Positions 1-12,414 are shown, numbered from the stretch's first letter. The stretch is DNA of 64,000 bases from Diphasiastrum complanatum (GCA_029204225.1 CM055094.1:68100536-68164535), one strand, 5' to 3'. Numbers and translations are program-made. The notes: generated by a model not told the origin, from the letters alone.

Positions 1-1290
1 AAAGTGAAATGGATGCACCATATTCCTTGTATATGCAATGAGATGGCAACTTTGCCGTGTCAAATTATCGTTCACCACTTAAATATTCCTATGGTTAAGA
101 AATGGAGTAAAACATATCCAATCATGGAAAACCGACAAACCACTGACTAATAGCTTTAGTTTGACAGCCTTGAATCACAATTTTACTCCAGACTCCAGAG
201 GGTCCTCCAGACTCCAGACTCCAGAGGGTCCTCTAGAGTCATACACAATACTCACTTATATCTTTGCGTACATCTTTTAGTATTTTTTTCTTACACTCAA
301 TGATCCTGCGCATAAGCTTATGATCCTGGGTATCTATTCTATACCCATATCATCATTTTGAAGGATCCGCAGTCGGATATTCTGGTTCAAAGTTCAAACA
401 TTTGTAGTTTGAAATTTTGGAGTATACATGCAATCATAATCGACTTCTTACCGCGGATGCATGCTTGCAGCCTTTGACACTGATACCTGGCATCAAGTAC
501 TATTTGATTAGAATGAATGTGGACGATTTGCAATTTTGCTGATTGTGGGTCCTGGTCTGAAATAACTTCAGTGGAATTTTTAATTGAGGTACTCAAGAAT
601 ATGCCAAATTTCATGTTTCCTTTCAGATCACTGGCACTGTCGACACCAACCATCGTTATCCTTCTTTCAATGTAACTATATTGATTCGTAATCAACCAGA
701 CGTGTTGTTGGTCAGTAATCTGGATTCTCAATGGAATCATCAAGGTTTCAAGATCTAAACCAAAAATGAAAGCAAAAAGATCAAGTAACTAAGTAGCAAG
801 GGACTACCGTCTGACCGTCTGTCCCACACCAACTCTAGGGGACGCCATTTGTCTTGTGGGTCCTCGTGTACTCTCACCTGCACTCTTTGTTCAACTTGCA
901 AGTGTAAAGAGGCTGACATTTTTGGGGACGGTGTCACTTCCCCTATCCTCAATGCTCATGTACCAAATGACACACACTGCAATGTACATGCATCTAGGTG
1001 CAACTGTCGTGTAAACGATTGCCATGATTAATTTGGTGAGAAATCGACCAGGCTAATTTTCAAAAAGAAACATTGGAAAATTGATTCAGGGAGGGATGTT
1101 TTTCGTTGCTTTTACTTTTTTATCTCTTCACCATTTCCAACAGACTCTACTACAATAATGTTACCAGTGTGGGATTTTAGGTAGTTTTTTTTTAGAGTAA
1201 GTGCTTTTTGGTGCTTTTTCAGGTTCCTCTTCATCTCCTTTGATGCTTCATGTGCTTGGATCTAGGGTTGAAGGTGGATAGTAAACACCC
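1..1290. other. No gene recognised; possible end of a degraded LTR
   Basis: No supported coding region. Short open frames on both strands have no recognisable motif. A small duplication of CAGACTCCAGAGGGTCCT lies at about 186-235. Because a primer-binding site follows at 1301, the bases just before it may be the end of a degraded LTR, but the LTR start could not be defined. Confidence 0.4.
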
Positions 1291-1300
1291 ACTACAATTT

Positions 1301-1318
1301 TGGTGCCGTTGCTGGGGA
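1301..1318 (+). mobile_element. tRNA-Asp type primer-binding site of a decayed LTR retrotransposon
   Basis: TGGTGCCGTTGCTGGGGA matches the 3' end complement of plant tRNA-Asp (TGGCGCCGTTGCCGGGGA) except at two positions. This primer-binding site is common in plant Ty3-gypsy elements of the Athila/Tat type. The following ~900 bp (1320-2225) is presumably its leader and gag region, but stops in every frame prevent a protein call. The element runs on the plus strand. Confidence 0.6.
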
Positions 1319-2224
1319 GCTAGGCTAGATTTTCAGTTTCAGCATGTTTCTTATCTATGGATGGATGTTAGCTTGCAATTAGGAGAAGACCTCCTCATAA
1401 GAGATCTTTTAAAATATGGACCACTCAATCATAATGGCAAAGAACCAACCTAAAATAAGTATCGTAATGAAACACTAGACACCAAGGTTGTGAGGTTTTT
1501 GAAAGTATTGTTGGATGGCACACAATGATGCCTTGCTATGACCCAAGGGCAAGCAGAGGCTGAAAATAAGATAGAGCTACAATACCTAAACAAATTTAGA
1601 AATAACCAACTACAAAAGTAGTCAAATAAAAACTAGCAATCAACAAGGGAAATGATCAACGGCATGTTAAAAAGAACAAGGATAGAGAGGTGAAACAACC
1701 ACAACCAATGAAGAAGTGATTCTAAAAAATTCTACATTTAGAGCAAAATCATGACAAAAAAATTATTAAAAGATACATATAAATATGCTCACAAGCTCGA
1801 GAAAGTGTTTGAATATTAACAAAAAATTAGTTCTACTCCAAAGCTTGTTGATGAGAAACTCTGGAAAAAAAATATAGCATTATTTAGGCAAGAGCCTTAT
1901 GATTTGATAGCACATTTGTAGGATGTAAAAAGTGAATATTAATTTGTTGTAAGTATTGCAAAAAGCACTAGGGATATGAAAAGAGTTGAGATGAGCAACA
2001 CAAGTGAGATGACATAAACTTGATCAAGTGTCCAGTGTGAAACTGGACACATTTGAAGGTTATGACTACAACAATAGTGCCCTATAATTCATGGAACCAT
2101 TCATGGTTTGATAATTCTAAGGTTGACCATAATAGTCAACCTAGTGAGTGTGCAACTTACATCAAAAATCAATTTATAGGGAATATGGAGTCTGGGGATT
2201 GTAGAGAAAAATTAAAGAAACTCT
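1319..2224 (+). pseudogene. Degenerate internal region following the tRNA-Asp primer-binding site
   Basis: Short plus-strand open stretches (about 1320-1450 and 2053-2256) are separated by many stops. No domain is recognisable. Position after the primer-binding site suggests leader/gag remains; this is inference from context only. Confidence 0.3.
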
Positions 2225-2890
2225 TCAGTGAGAGGGCGAACTCAGATGATAACTGAGGAAGTGTAGAGAAATTTTCAAAGTGATGCAAAAAAACTGGCAA
2301 GAAATTGTCACTGACAGTAACTCTGCAAATTAGTTTAAGTGCCAGTATTCAAAATGCAATAACTTTTTTATCTATTATGATTTAGGTTTTTCCTTTGGAT
2401 ATGTGATAGAGAAATATTAGGAGAAGGTACAACAAAGAGGGCGAACTCAGATGGTAGCTCAAGGTGTCTAGGAAAATTTCCAAATTTATGTAGAAAAACT
2501 AGCAAGAATTTGTCACTGACAACAACTCTGGAAATCAGTTTAAGTGCCAGTGTTCAAAATGTGACAATCTTTTGTGATCTAGGTTTTCTCTTTGGATATG
2601 TGATAGAGCAAGATTAGGAAAATCTTCAGTTTAGAGAGCAACCTAAGATGGTAGCTCAGTAAGTGTAGAGAAATTTTCAAAGTCATGCGAAAAAAATTGG
2701 CAAGAATTTGTCACATACAATAACTTTGCAAATTAGTTTAAGTGCCAGTTTTCAAAATGAAATAACTTTTTGAGTTTTATGATCTAGGTTCGCCCTTTGA
2801 ATATATGATAGAGCAAATTAGGAGAATCTGCAATGACGAGGGCGAAGTTAGATGATAGCTCAGGAGTGTAGAGAAATTTTCGAAGTTGGA
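2225..2890. repeat. Tandem repeat, period about 200 bp, about 3.3 copies
   Basis: A unit beginning GAGGGCGAACTCAGATG recurs at about 2232, 2437, 2634 (diverged) and 2837, giving spacings near 205, 197 and 203 bp. Each unit also contains recognisable versions of AATTTGTCACTGACA, TTTAAGTGCCAGT and TTTGGATATGTGATAGAG. The copies are clearly diverged, so the array is old. It lies between two tRNA-Asp-type primer-binding sites and is probably internal to, or next to the 3' LTR of, an LTR element. Confidence 0.85.
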
Positions 2891-3187
2891 TACAAAGATA
2901 GACTCGTGGATAGCAAAAAATCAACAAAAGTAGTGAGCAGAAAATGGAGTAGAATAATGCCAAAAAGTGGTAGCTAGAATAGTGGGAGGAAGAGCCATTT
3001 GACTCCCCGAGGACAGCGCCAATGTTAAGCCTATTTTCTCCTAAGAGAAGCAAGGGTTTGTGTGTCATTGTGGTACAATGGCTAGTTGGGCCCAATCCAA
3101 CTAGGAGCCTTGGAGATGGCTCCTCCTTCCACTAAAGTTGCAAAACAACTATAAAATAACATGGCATTTACAATGTAATGCATTCAA

Positions 3188-3298
<111 letters not shown>

Positions 3299-3371
3299 TT
3301 GTGCTATGCAGGTTGAATCGAGATTGCAGCTCCTAGTGACGGACCCCTATACTACACTGATGACACAGTAG

Positions 3372-3389
3372 TGGCACCGTTGCCGAGGA
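3372..3389 (+). mobile_element. Second tRNA-Asp type primer-binding site
   Basis: TGGCACCGTTGCCGAGGA differs from the tRNA-Asp complement at two positions. It marks the LTR/internal boundary of another plus-strand LTR element, or of the downstream LTR of a nested one. The LTR would include the CT tract at 3190-3298. No gag open frame follows. Confidence 0.55.
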
Positions 3390-3672
3390 GCGCCACACAC
3401 TCGTCTCGCAGCATACCATTTCTTTTCTTTATCACTCTCTTATTCTCTCTCACCCTTTCTTTTCAACAAAAAATTGGATTTTGTGGTCTATTAGAGTTAG
3501 TGAGGGTAGTTTAGTGAGGATTAGGAGTTAGATTTGTCGTTTTTTCGTGATTTTTCGATTGTATGGATTGTGGGGAGAGATTAACTTGACATAAATAAGC
3601 AACATACAATTACACTTACATCGTAAGGGAAGGAGGGAGAGAAGGAAGATGAAGGAGAGAGTAGAGAGTGCG

Positions 3673-3797
<125 letters not shown>

Positions 3798-4181
3798 GGT
3801 GGAAACCCAAAACTGGTAGAGTATCCTTTTATTAAATTGTGGATTCCCATACAAAGAAAATGGCTTTCTTTTATCAAAAGGAGTTGGGGGGCTCATTTCT
3901 TCTCATTGGCCCACTTATTTCTACAAGGATCATCATCTCAACCATTAAGATGTATTTGTGTCTCTTTTTTGTTGAGATGTGCTTTTTAATCTTAGACTTG
4001 AATAGTACAAGTTTGACAAACACACTTTGACCAAACTTGAACCTTGTGACTTTATGAAGTCTAAGCTAAAAACTTATTTTATTATTGTCCATGGCACATA
4101 CTAGCCTAAAGGCCCAATGTTGGACTTATGCACACAGGATGCCAACTGGTTGCCCATTTCTACTACTTTCGACTCTCTATT

Positions 4182-4730
4182 TTATGCCACACGAGATAGG
4201 AAAAGAAAGGGATAGAACACCTTAGAAAAGGATGAGAGAGGAGGCAGAAGCAAACAAAGCAATGATGATCTTGGTTCTGTATTCAGGTAGACAAAAAGAG
4301 ATATAATGGGAGAGAAGATAAGCCCAGCTAATACGGTCGAAAGCTTTATCAAAGTCAATCTTAAGTAAAAGGGCAAGATAGTTGAACCAGAGGGAGGAAT
4401 CAATAGTGGACCAGACATTCAGGATGTTATAAAAAAAGGACCTTCCTTTGATAAAACCGGCCTAGATTTGGGAGAGGTGAGAGGGAAGGAGCGGCAATCA
4501 TCTTACATATAGCTTTAGCCAAAATCTTATATGAAGTGTTAAGCATAGTGAGAGGGCGACAGTCAGCGATTCTCTTAGAAAATTCAGTCTTGGGTATGAG
4601 TTTAATTAATCCCTGAGAGAAGGAAAAGAAAAAGGAGCCCGAGGATAAGGCATTATTGGTGGAAAGGAGGAGGGAGGGGCCAACCAAATTTCAATGAGCA
4701 AGGAAAAAGTCTAGGGTGACGTCTCGAGGC
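4182..4730 (-). pseudogene. L1-type LINE reverse transcriptase fragment (RT half)
   Basis: Minus-strand frames at 4427-4687 and 4182-4418 contain GLIKLIPK, then ADCRPLTMLN and YKILAKAI, then a stretch corresponding to DFDKAFDR. These are the first RT blocks of plant L1 elements. Frameshifts break the frame and the active-site YADD block is absent. It ends at 4731-4757, a 27-bp sequence that recurs perfectly inverted at 15108-15134 at the end of the L1 endonuclease half. The two halves are therefore probably one split element. Confidence 0.7.
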
Positions 4731-4806
4731 TATGGAACTGTTCTTACGAATGCGGTGCCCTTGGAACGGTATGGAACTGTTCCTAGGAATGGTTCTGTTT
4801 CATTTG
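4731..4806. repeat. Palindrome-rich segment (GGAAC/GTTCC words) at an inversion breakpoint
   Basis: Contains GGAACTGTTCC and several GGAAC/GTTCC words. Its first 27 bp (4731-4757) are a perfect inverted copy of 15108-15134. Confidence 0.8.
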
Positions 4807-5602
4807 TAGGAACAATACACAAGAGGTAACACAAAAGTTGGCTGCATTAAACACATTTGATGTAACAATGGTGTAAGTTCTAAACAGGACATATCTCAGT
4901 TGCACGAGGAGGTATATCGGTGGTAAAACTTTTCATAAAGGATACAAATATGCAAACTTACATTGTCATCTTATGTTCTTATGCAGGAGTTGGAAGGTTG
5001 ATGTTATGTTTGCTATATACGCAGACTAGTCACTAGGGTATTTTCGAAAGTTGAGGCAATTTGGGATATGTGAAGCAATGAAGCGTATTCAATCATTAGA
5101 GTATTTGCTGGTTCAAAGAGATAATGAGAAGGTATTGGCTGAATAAAACAATACACAGGAATATGATGCTGAACTGCAATATTTTAGATTTTTGAAGCAT
5201 TTGTTGGAAATCTTCAAAAAACTAATCAAGATATGTTGAAAGTTTTAGAAAATCTTTGTGACTCGAAAGTAATGAATGTTTTTGCTAATGTTGACCTTTT
5301 TAGAATGAAACTAAGTACTAGAAAATGTACACAAGCTTCCAAAAATGAACATAGAGGACTCGTCTTCACGAAGTGGTAACAAAAAGAAAAGGATTCAAGC
5401 ATTCAAGTAAGATGTATTTTTGAAGTTTGTACTAATTGGAGGAGTGTGTTTCATGTCTTTTTGAAATCGATTATGTTCATTATGTTTTATGTATCATTTT
5501 TGATGGCTACAGGCTATCTTAGTTAGAGAGTTAACAAGCATTGGACAATCACTGAGTTCTATATTATCATCAAAATGTGCAAGAGCATTGATGAAGACTT
5601 CT
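4807..5602. other. No gene recognised
   Basis: AT-rich sequence with stops in all frames. No motif, repeat or RNA gene seen. Confidence 0.5.
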
Positions 5603-6793
5603 TGTTAGAAACTTCTTACTTCTAGTGCATGACTATGCCTATCAAAAATTGAACAAAGCAGTAGTAATGGGAATCACGTTCAATCTTTAACAACTAACTT
5701 TGAAATCGCTAGATATTAAGTGATTACGTAGCCAAACATGAAGTATTGAATTCTCAGACAATTTTATCAGTTACAAAGGAAATACAGAGATGCATGCATT
5801 CTAACATATACTGAACACAATAAAAGATAGGTATTGATTCATAAAAACAAAATCAGATGCTAATGAGCGCAAAACATTAGCGAATAGAAACCGTGCACTC
5901 TAAGCTGTCTATGAGTAATTGAGGATAAGTCTAATAACAAGTAGCTATGCTGATAAGCAATAGCGCAATAGCAAAAATATAACTCTAAACTTGAGCTAGA
6001 ATGCTCAAGGGAGTTCAAGCTTAAAAGCTTGATAGAGAGCTAACTTGCAATACTTGCTGATATTAAACTGCTTACATTAAAATTGTATGAATATGATTGG
6101 CTATTTATACGAAGAAATTAGGCAGTCAATTGCGATTGCTAGTTGGCTGGTATCTGTTGGCATCCATCTGGTTCCTTGTCATTGATTGCTGATAAGCGGT
6201 GAAATTGGTCGTAAACGTTCTGTTTGTATAAATGAACCAAACTGTCACTTCTGCAAAAATGAACTAAAGCAGCCACAGGGGACACTGTCACAAAAGGCGA
6301 CAGTATCGGGATTTTGCGAAAAATGCGACAACACCTTAAGAATTGATTTAGAGTTGCCCTACACTTTGCCAGAGTCATTTCCTTAACTTTTGAGGCTCTT
6401 TGGAGAAAGCAAAAAGTGCGACATTTTGTCAAGTGAAAAATGCGACTCTACATATTTGCTTGCAAATCTTGACAGGTGAAAAAATGCAAAAAGCGAGACT
6501 GCATTTTTACACGAGATTCCTGACAGGCAACAGCTTCGCCAAAAATGAAAAACCGAAGCAACACTAAGGTAAAACTCCGTATATTTCCTGAGAGGTGAGA
6601 AAGCCGAAGTGAGAGAAAATGAAATGTGACACTGTGGTAAAACTTCGTGTAATTCTGCAGATTGTGTAAAAACACTTGTAAAACTGCAGATTGTAAAAGA
6701 ACGGGAAAAAATCGTAGAACTGGATAAAACAATGGATGAAGATTAACACCGACTAGTCGATTGGTAAGAAGGAGAATAATCCAACATCCAACA
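5603..6793 (-). mobile_element. 3' LTR of Ty1-copia element 1
   Basis: Bounded TG...CA (TGTTAGAAAC at left, ATCCAACA at right), 1191 bp. On the element's minus strand it begins TGTTGGATG, directly after a purine-rich AGGGTGAG tract. It is a direct repeat of 10945-11733 with an extra ~90-bp block at about 5792-5890. The left flank is CTTCT, but the other end of the element is truncated, so the target duplication cannot be checked. Confidence 0.85.
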
Positions 6794-6800
6794 CTCACCC

Positions 6801-7448
6801 TTAATCTGAATCCTTGAATGCCTTGACCTTCAAACTTAGTTCTACACAAAATCTTCTGTGTGTATCCAAACTTAATGTTCTGGTAAAAATATCAGCTGTG
6901 ATATCTTGCGTTCTACAATACTGCAATCTAACCTCTTCGTTGAAAACTTTGCTTCTGACAAAATGATACTTCAGTTCAATGTGCTTACTCTTGGAATGAA
7001 ATCTAGGGTTGGCTGATAAAGCAATGGCTTTTATTATCACAAAATAATGTCGGCGGAGCAAATTGATTCAGACCAATATCTGAATGTAAGTTTCTCAACC
7101 AAGCTTTGTAGCTTGAGAAGCTGCGATATACTCTGATTCAGTGGAAGATAGAGCTATCAAAGATTGCTTGTGACTGTTCCAGGAAATTGGACCATTGTTG
7201 AGGAAGAATGTAAATCCGGAAGTAGATTTACGAGTGTCTACATCTCCTACCCAAATCGCATCTGTGTAAGCACTGAGGAAATTGAGTTTGTCATTGCCGA
7301 CTGCTCCATAACAAATGCAAAAGTCCATAGTAGCTCGAAGATATCTCATGACTCTGATGAGAGCCTTCCAATGTGTTACACCAGGATTAGTCATAAACTG
7401 ACTGAGAGAGCTGACTGCAAAAGCAATGTTTGGCATGGTACAGATCAT
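6801..7448 (-). pseudogene. Copia element 1: RNase H domain (broken)
   Basis: The frame at 7095-7448 carries PNIAFAVSSLSQFM, HWKALIRVMRYLRATMDF, DTRKSTSGFTFFLNNGPISW and QSLIALSSTESEYIAAS, the hallmark order of copia RNase H. It continues in another frame at 6801-7061 (SKHIELKYHFVR, QDITADIFTR). One frameshift near 7075 and stops upstream make it inactive. It normally degrades the RNA strand during reverse transcription. Confidence 0.9.
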
Positions 7449-8306
7449 GACGTACGTAAGAGATCCTATAATAGAATGTTAAGGAAACTCACGCATCTAC
7501 TGCTTCTCATGAATTGTTTGGGGACATTGGTCCTTTGACAATTTGAGTCCTGGTTCCATTGGTGAGAGAGCTACTTTGCAATTGATAAGATTATATCTGA
7601 CTAAAATGTTGTAGATGTATCTCTATTGTGTGATGTAGATCAACTTCTGTTTTTTGTCTCTATGGATTTGTATACCAAGGCAGAAATGAGCTTCGTCCAG
7701 ATTGGTCATGTCAAATTCGGAAGATAGCATTGTCTTGACTTCTTTTATCAGATTAGTACTATTGCTGAAAAGCAATGTATCATCCACATATAAGGTAATA
7801 ATGATAAAAGACTGCTGCACTGCTTTGAAGTAAGCATTCGAATTTGAAGAGCTAGGTGCGTAGCCGTGATCAATAAGAAAAATATTGATCCTTTGAAACC
7901 ATGCTCGAGCAGATTGCTTCAAGCCATAAAGTGCCTTATGGAGTTTGCACACATGATTGTCTTTACCCTCGATAATATAACCTTCAGGTTGCACCATGTA
8001 AATGTCTTCTTCGATAACTCCATTGAGATATGCTGTCTGTACATCCATTTGATGTATTTCCAAATCTGCTGCAGCAACAAATGATAGCAAAAGTTGAATA
8101 TTAGAAGAATGCTTGTCTACTGGACTGAAAGTTTCAGTGTAATCGACGTTGTATACCTGAGAAAATCCTCTGAAAACAAGTCGTGCCTTTCTTTTGTTGA
8201 TGTTTCCATCTGCATTGTACTTGACTTTGAAAATCCATTTGCAATCAACTAATTCAACAATCGTCCATGTCTGGTTCTTGATAAGGGATGAATACTCTTT
8301 ATCCAT
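7449..8306 (-). pseudogene. Copia element 1: reverse transcriptase (broken)
   Basis: Frame 7623-8306 contains KARLVFRGFSQ, YTETFSPV, HQMDVQTAYLNG, KLHKALYGLKQSARAW and the active-site LYVDDTLLF, all in the order of Ty1-copia RT. The frame closes at 7623 and the connection to RNase H (7449-7622) is damaged. This enzyme copies element RNA primed by tRNA-Met. Only the interruption of the reading frame, not loss of the catalytic YVDD, argues against function. Confidence 0.93.
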
Positions 8307-8762
8307 AGTTTCTTTCCAAAGATCGGAATCAGGACGACTGAGTGCCTCTTCGACAGACGTCGGTTCCTGAATAAGGTAGGCTGCAGACTCGTCGATATAA
8401 CGATTGGGTGGTCTGCTGGTTCTTGAAGATCTTACGGGTAATAGAAGAAATGGATCATTTTCATCATACTATAGTTGCTGAAATACAACATCATCTTCTT
8501 CTGGCCTGCCGTTGATTCATTGTTCGTCGAAAGTAGAAGAGCTTGGACCTTCAATGGGAAGAGTTGCCTGCGGAACTGGAAAGTTCAAAGCGTCAAGAGA
8601 ATCTGATAGGTCGGCTACATGGGAACTGTCCTTTCCTTTGAGGTCTTGAAATTGATCTTCTATGAAGATGACATCCCGACTAGTGAATATCCTCGACTCG
8701 ATGGGATCGAACAACTTGTAGGCTTGATCTGAAGTAGTGTAGCTGATGAAAACACATTTCAT
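8307..8762 (-). pseudogene. Copia element 1: integrase C-terminal region / RT linker (broken)
   Basis: Frame 8517-8762 contains KCVFISYTTSDQAYKLFDP and SRDVIFIED, matching the region of copia polyproteins between integrase and RT. Stops and a frame change follow toward 8307. Confidence 0.8.
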
Positions 8763-9703
8763 ACTCTGGAAGTCGAGCTTCTTCCTGAGATCACGAGATA
8801 TCTATGCAAAGGCAGTACATCCAAAAACTCGTAAGTTTGAATATAGGTTGCTGTTGAAATAGCTTCAGCCCAGAAGCACTTTGGAAGAGTCGCATGTGAT
8901 AACATGCACTTTGCTGATTCGACTAAGCTTCTGTTCTTTCTCTCAACAAGACCATTTGATTGAGGTGAATAGATAATATATTGTTGCTCAATGCCGTTGT
9001 TGAGGCAGTACTCTTTGAATTCCTTGGAGATGTATTCTCCCCCATTATCTGACCTCAGTGCTTTGATTTGTTCGCCAGTTTGATTCTCAGCATGCTCTTT
9101 GAGTTGTCTGAATTTGATGAAAGCCTCTGACTTCTGTTTAAAAAAATAAACAACTGTCATTGTGGAAAACTCGTCAATAAAGGTAATAAAATACTTTGTA
9201 TTTAACAATGAAGGAGTTTGCATTGGTCCAAATATATCTGTGTGAACAACATCTAGCAGACCTTTTGTTGCATGCATATGGTTTGATTTAAAAGAAATCC
9301 TAGTCTGCTTTCCAAAAATGTAGCTATGACAGATAGGGAGATCGACCTTACCAGAAGGATAGTCGAGATCAAGAACCATGGATTGTCTGGACACGTTCAA
9401 AATAGATGCATGATTCACGTGCCCTAAGCAATGATGCCATACTAATGCTTTATTGACTAAAACCGAGGTTTTCAAGGCTTGACTAGACTCAGAATAACAA
9501 TGTGCCAATCTATATAAATAACTCTGTCTCTTGCCGAGTGCAAGGATCTTATTACTCCTATCAATAATTTTGTATAGATTAGATTCGAATTCTAACTTAT
9601 GGGCTAAATCTGTAATTCTACTTACTAATAACAGATTTGTAGAGAGTTTAGAAACATATAAGACTTTTGATAGTAATTTGAATTGATCGTGTTGGAATTG
9701 CAA
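8759..9703 (-). pseudogene. Copia element 1: integrase
   Basis: A 314-codon frame. It carries a GAG-pre-integrase block (LVWHHCLGHVNHASI, then CHSYIFGKQTRISF with the zinc-binding Cys pair altered), then the catalytic core with DVVHTDIFGPM, LRSDNGGEYIS and SPQSNGLVERKNRSL, the D-D-E triad. The core is open throughout, but the frame is shifted relative to both the protease region upstream and the region downstream. Integrase would join the element's cDNA into host DNA. Confidence 0.93.
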
Positions 9704-9705
9704 TC

Positions 9706-10065
9706 TTACAGTACCTTCACCTTCAATAGTGTGAATACTATTGTCACAAATTTCTTCGTGCTGTAAGGCATGTAGGAGTTGAAGATCTCACATTGATTGG
9801 TCACATATTGAGTTGCTCTAGAATTCAGAAACCATAAATCATCCAAAAATGCGCTTTGATCTTTGACCATGAATGCACCTTCGTCCACTTCGACCTGGGG
9901 AGATGATGAGACTATGTTTGCTTGTTGATCAGGGTTCTTGGCTGCATTCTTTGCTTGGAGAATTCGGCAATCCTTAATCTCATGGTTATTGCGCTTGCAA
10001 TACCTGCAAAATATCTTCTTCTTCGACTGTGGATTCGATAATTGTTCTTGACTTTGAGTCGGCTT
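9706..10065 (-). pseudogene. Copia element 1: nucleocapsid zinc knuckle and protease
   Basis: Reading in frame shows the CCHC knuckle CRYCKRNNHEIKDC at about 9972-10013, followed by DDLWFLNSRATQYVTN at about 9800-9860. The latter corresponds to the copia protease active site, where the usual DSGAS is NSRAT: the catalytic Asp is Asn. The protease is therefore expected to be dead. Confidence 0.85.
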
Positions 10066-10735
10066 CTAATTCGTTGCAACCTTCTTGGAGCTTTTCTGCT
10101 TCTGTCGCTTAGAGCCTTTGTTGACATATAGAGCCTGAGAGGAGGAATTCGACGAAGCGTCTTGACTTCTTCTATTATCTTCTTGCAGCAACATATTGAT
10201 AACTCTACTAAGAGTTAAGTTTGAGTGTGTCGATATGATCATCACCCAATTTTCATATGTAGAGGGCAAGCTTGAAAGCCATGTCATAATTGCATCTTGA
10301 TCGTCTATGACTGATCCGACAGCGGCCATCTGTTGCAAGAGATTCTTAAATTGGTTAATGTGATTATGAAGAGAATCACCAACAAACATCTTGAATGTGA
10401 AGAATTTCCTTCGTAGATGTAACTTGGTAGTTACGTCCCTCACGTCATATAGTGAGTTCAGGATGTCCCAAACGCCTTTTGACGTTTTAGCTTCAACTAT
10501 GTGTGTGTATCTGTTATATTGAGGATAAACGCGAAAGCTTCATCGTCCTTCGATTTCTACTTTGAGTCATCGTCTTCAGGTTTTACTTCTATACCTGTAA
10601 CAAAATCCCATAATTCACTGGCAATTAGCAAGGTCTTCATCTTAAATTTCCACAAATGATAATTGGATCCATTCAGCATGTCTATGATAAGACCGGCTTT
10701 ACTTTGAGAATCCATCTGGAAATTAGTCTGTCGAT
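10066..10735 (-). pseudogene. Copia element 1: gag
   Basis: Begins near 10735 with the motif LNGSNYHLWKFKMKTLL, typical of copia gag. It continues through HNHINQFKNLLQQMAAVGS and LPSTYENWV at 10066-10443, then a basic Lys/Arg/Ser stretch before the zinc knuckle. At least two stops or frame changes interrupt it, near 10066 and 10450-10560. Gag would form the element's cytoplasmic particle. Confidence 0.88.
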
Positions 10736-10909
10736 TGTATCGATGACGCTAAGATGTAGTAATCCCAACAATAGGAAACCATTTCTCTAATATTGAAAGA
10801 TTGGAAAGAACTGAAGAGTTTGATATCAATTTGATATTGCAAAAGATATCAAGTATTAGACCTTTCACTCTGATATCATGAAGGAATCAGATAAAGAAGT
10901 AGTGAAATA

Positions 10910-10921
10910 GCTCTGATACCA
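10910..10921 (-). mobile_element. Copia element 1 primer-binding site (tRNA-iMet)
   Basis: The minus strand reads TGGTATCAGAGC, the complement of the initiator tRNA-Met 3' end used by most plant copia elements. It fixes the element's orientation and the 5' LTR boundary near 10922-10945. Confidence 0.92.
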
Positions 10922-10944
10922 AATAGGTTAGATAATCATAGCGA

Positions 10945-11733
10945 AAACTTCCTACTTCTAGTGCATGACTATGCCTATCAAAAATTGAACAAAGCAGTAG
11001 TGATGGGAATCACGTTCAATCTTTATCAACTGACTTTGAAATAGCTAGATACTAAGTGATTACATAGCCAAACATGAAGTATTGAATTCTCAGACAATTT
11101 TATCAGTTACAAAGGAAAAATAGAGAAACCGCGGCTAGAAACCGTGCACTCTAAGCTATCTATGAGTAACTAAGGATAAATTTGATAACATGCAGCTATG
11201 CTAATAAGCGATAGTGCAATAGCAACTCTAAAATATAACTCTGAAACTGAGCTAGAATGCTCAAGAGAGCTCAAGCTTAAAAGATTGATAGAGAGCTAAC
11301 TTGCAATACTTGTTGATATTAAACTGCTTACATTAAAACTGTATAAATATGATCGGCTATTTATTAAGAAATTAGGTCGTCAATTGCGATTTCCAGTTGG
11401 CTGGTATCTGCTGGCATCCATCCGGTTCCATGTCATTGATTGCTGATAAGTGATGAAATTGGCCGTAAACGTTTTGTCTACATAAATGAACCAAACTGTC
11501 ACTTCTGCAAAAAAGAACTAAAATAGCCATAGGCGACACTGTCGCAAAAGGCGACAGTATCGAGATTTTGCAAAAAACGCGACAGCGCCTTAAAAACTGA
11601 TTTAGGATTGCCCTACACTTTGCCAGAGTCATTTTCTTAACTTTTGAGGCTCTTTGGAGAAAGCGAAAAGTGTGACATTTTGTCAAGTGAAAAATGCGAC
11701 TCTGCATATTTGCTTGCAAATCCCCACTATGTC
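10945..11733 (-). mobile_element. 5' LTR of Ty1-copia element 1 (truncated)
   Basis: Direct repeat of 5605-6480, sharing TACTTCTAGTGCATGACTAT and nearly all following sequence. Identity ends abruptly at about 11733 after GCATATTTGCTTGCAAATC, so the outer ~310 bp of this LTR are missing or replaced. Numerous substitutions against the other LTR show an old insertion. Confidence 0.85.
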
Positions 11734-12256
11734 TCAATTCCATGAAGAAAAAAATGGGCATAGTTCTTGGACATCTTTGGACCAAGTAACGATCAGAACC
11801 ATGAACTGGCCAAAGATCCATTCCGAATACGGTTAGGACACGGATGTTGATGCCAAAAAGGCACCCATCCAATTTTCAAAACAATATCTCAAGTGGCCAA
11901 ATCCCACAGTTCGCGCGGCCGTAGAATTCGCCCGCGACTTGGAATTTTTGATGCGGGTTCCCACCAAATGGGACGATTTTTTGTCTCCTATATTCTTTGA
12001 TCCCAATTAAGCCCTGGGCATCCAATAACCTTGAAGACCAGCCACAGTGGTGAGACTTTATTACTGAGTGGTGATGTTAGGCCCTCCATGGCCAAATAAG
12101 TTCCAAATCTGGATTGCCCAATTTGGGTTGGAGGGTGTCCATAAAGTTTTTTCCCAGCAACCGACAAACACAGCTTGGCATGGATCAAGTATATGGAACA
12201 TGTTACCGGTTATCTAATAAAGTGTCGTCTTGAATTTTGAGGACCGTACTAGTTCA
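11734..12256. other. No gene recognised
   Basis: Unassigned sequence that replaced the outer part of the copia LTR. It contains a GC-rich stretch at about 11909-11955. No domain or repeat partner seen in the window. Confidence 0.45.
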
Positions 12257-12414
12257 TGTTGGAGGTGTAAGTTGCACACCAATCGAAGAGGCTCCAGAAC
12301 GAAGCAGAAGAGCACATAGAATGGTCCCATAAGTAAATGGAAAGATGAAAGACTTGCTACAACTGTATTTGATTGTGATAGCAACGGGGAGTTTACCGGT
12401 GCTTGAAGGGGGAG
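12257..12414 (+). mobile_element. Partial TRIM unit (LTR start joined to internal domain and polypurine tract)
   Basis: Starts TGTTGGAGGTGTAAG like the two complete LTRs that follow, runs ~85 bp, then jumps directly to an ACTTGCTACAAC...TGAAGGGGGAG internal/polypurine segment. The LTR 3' half and primer-binding site are deleted. It stands in tandem with the complete TRIM. Confidence 0.75.

Noticed and set aside
2225-2890. CRISPR-like array
   Set aside because: Units are ~200 bp, diverged, without short identical repeats and unique spacers; eukaryotic context.
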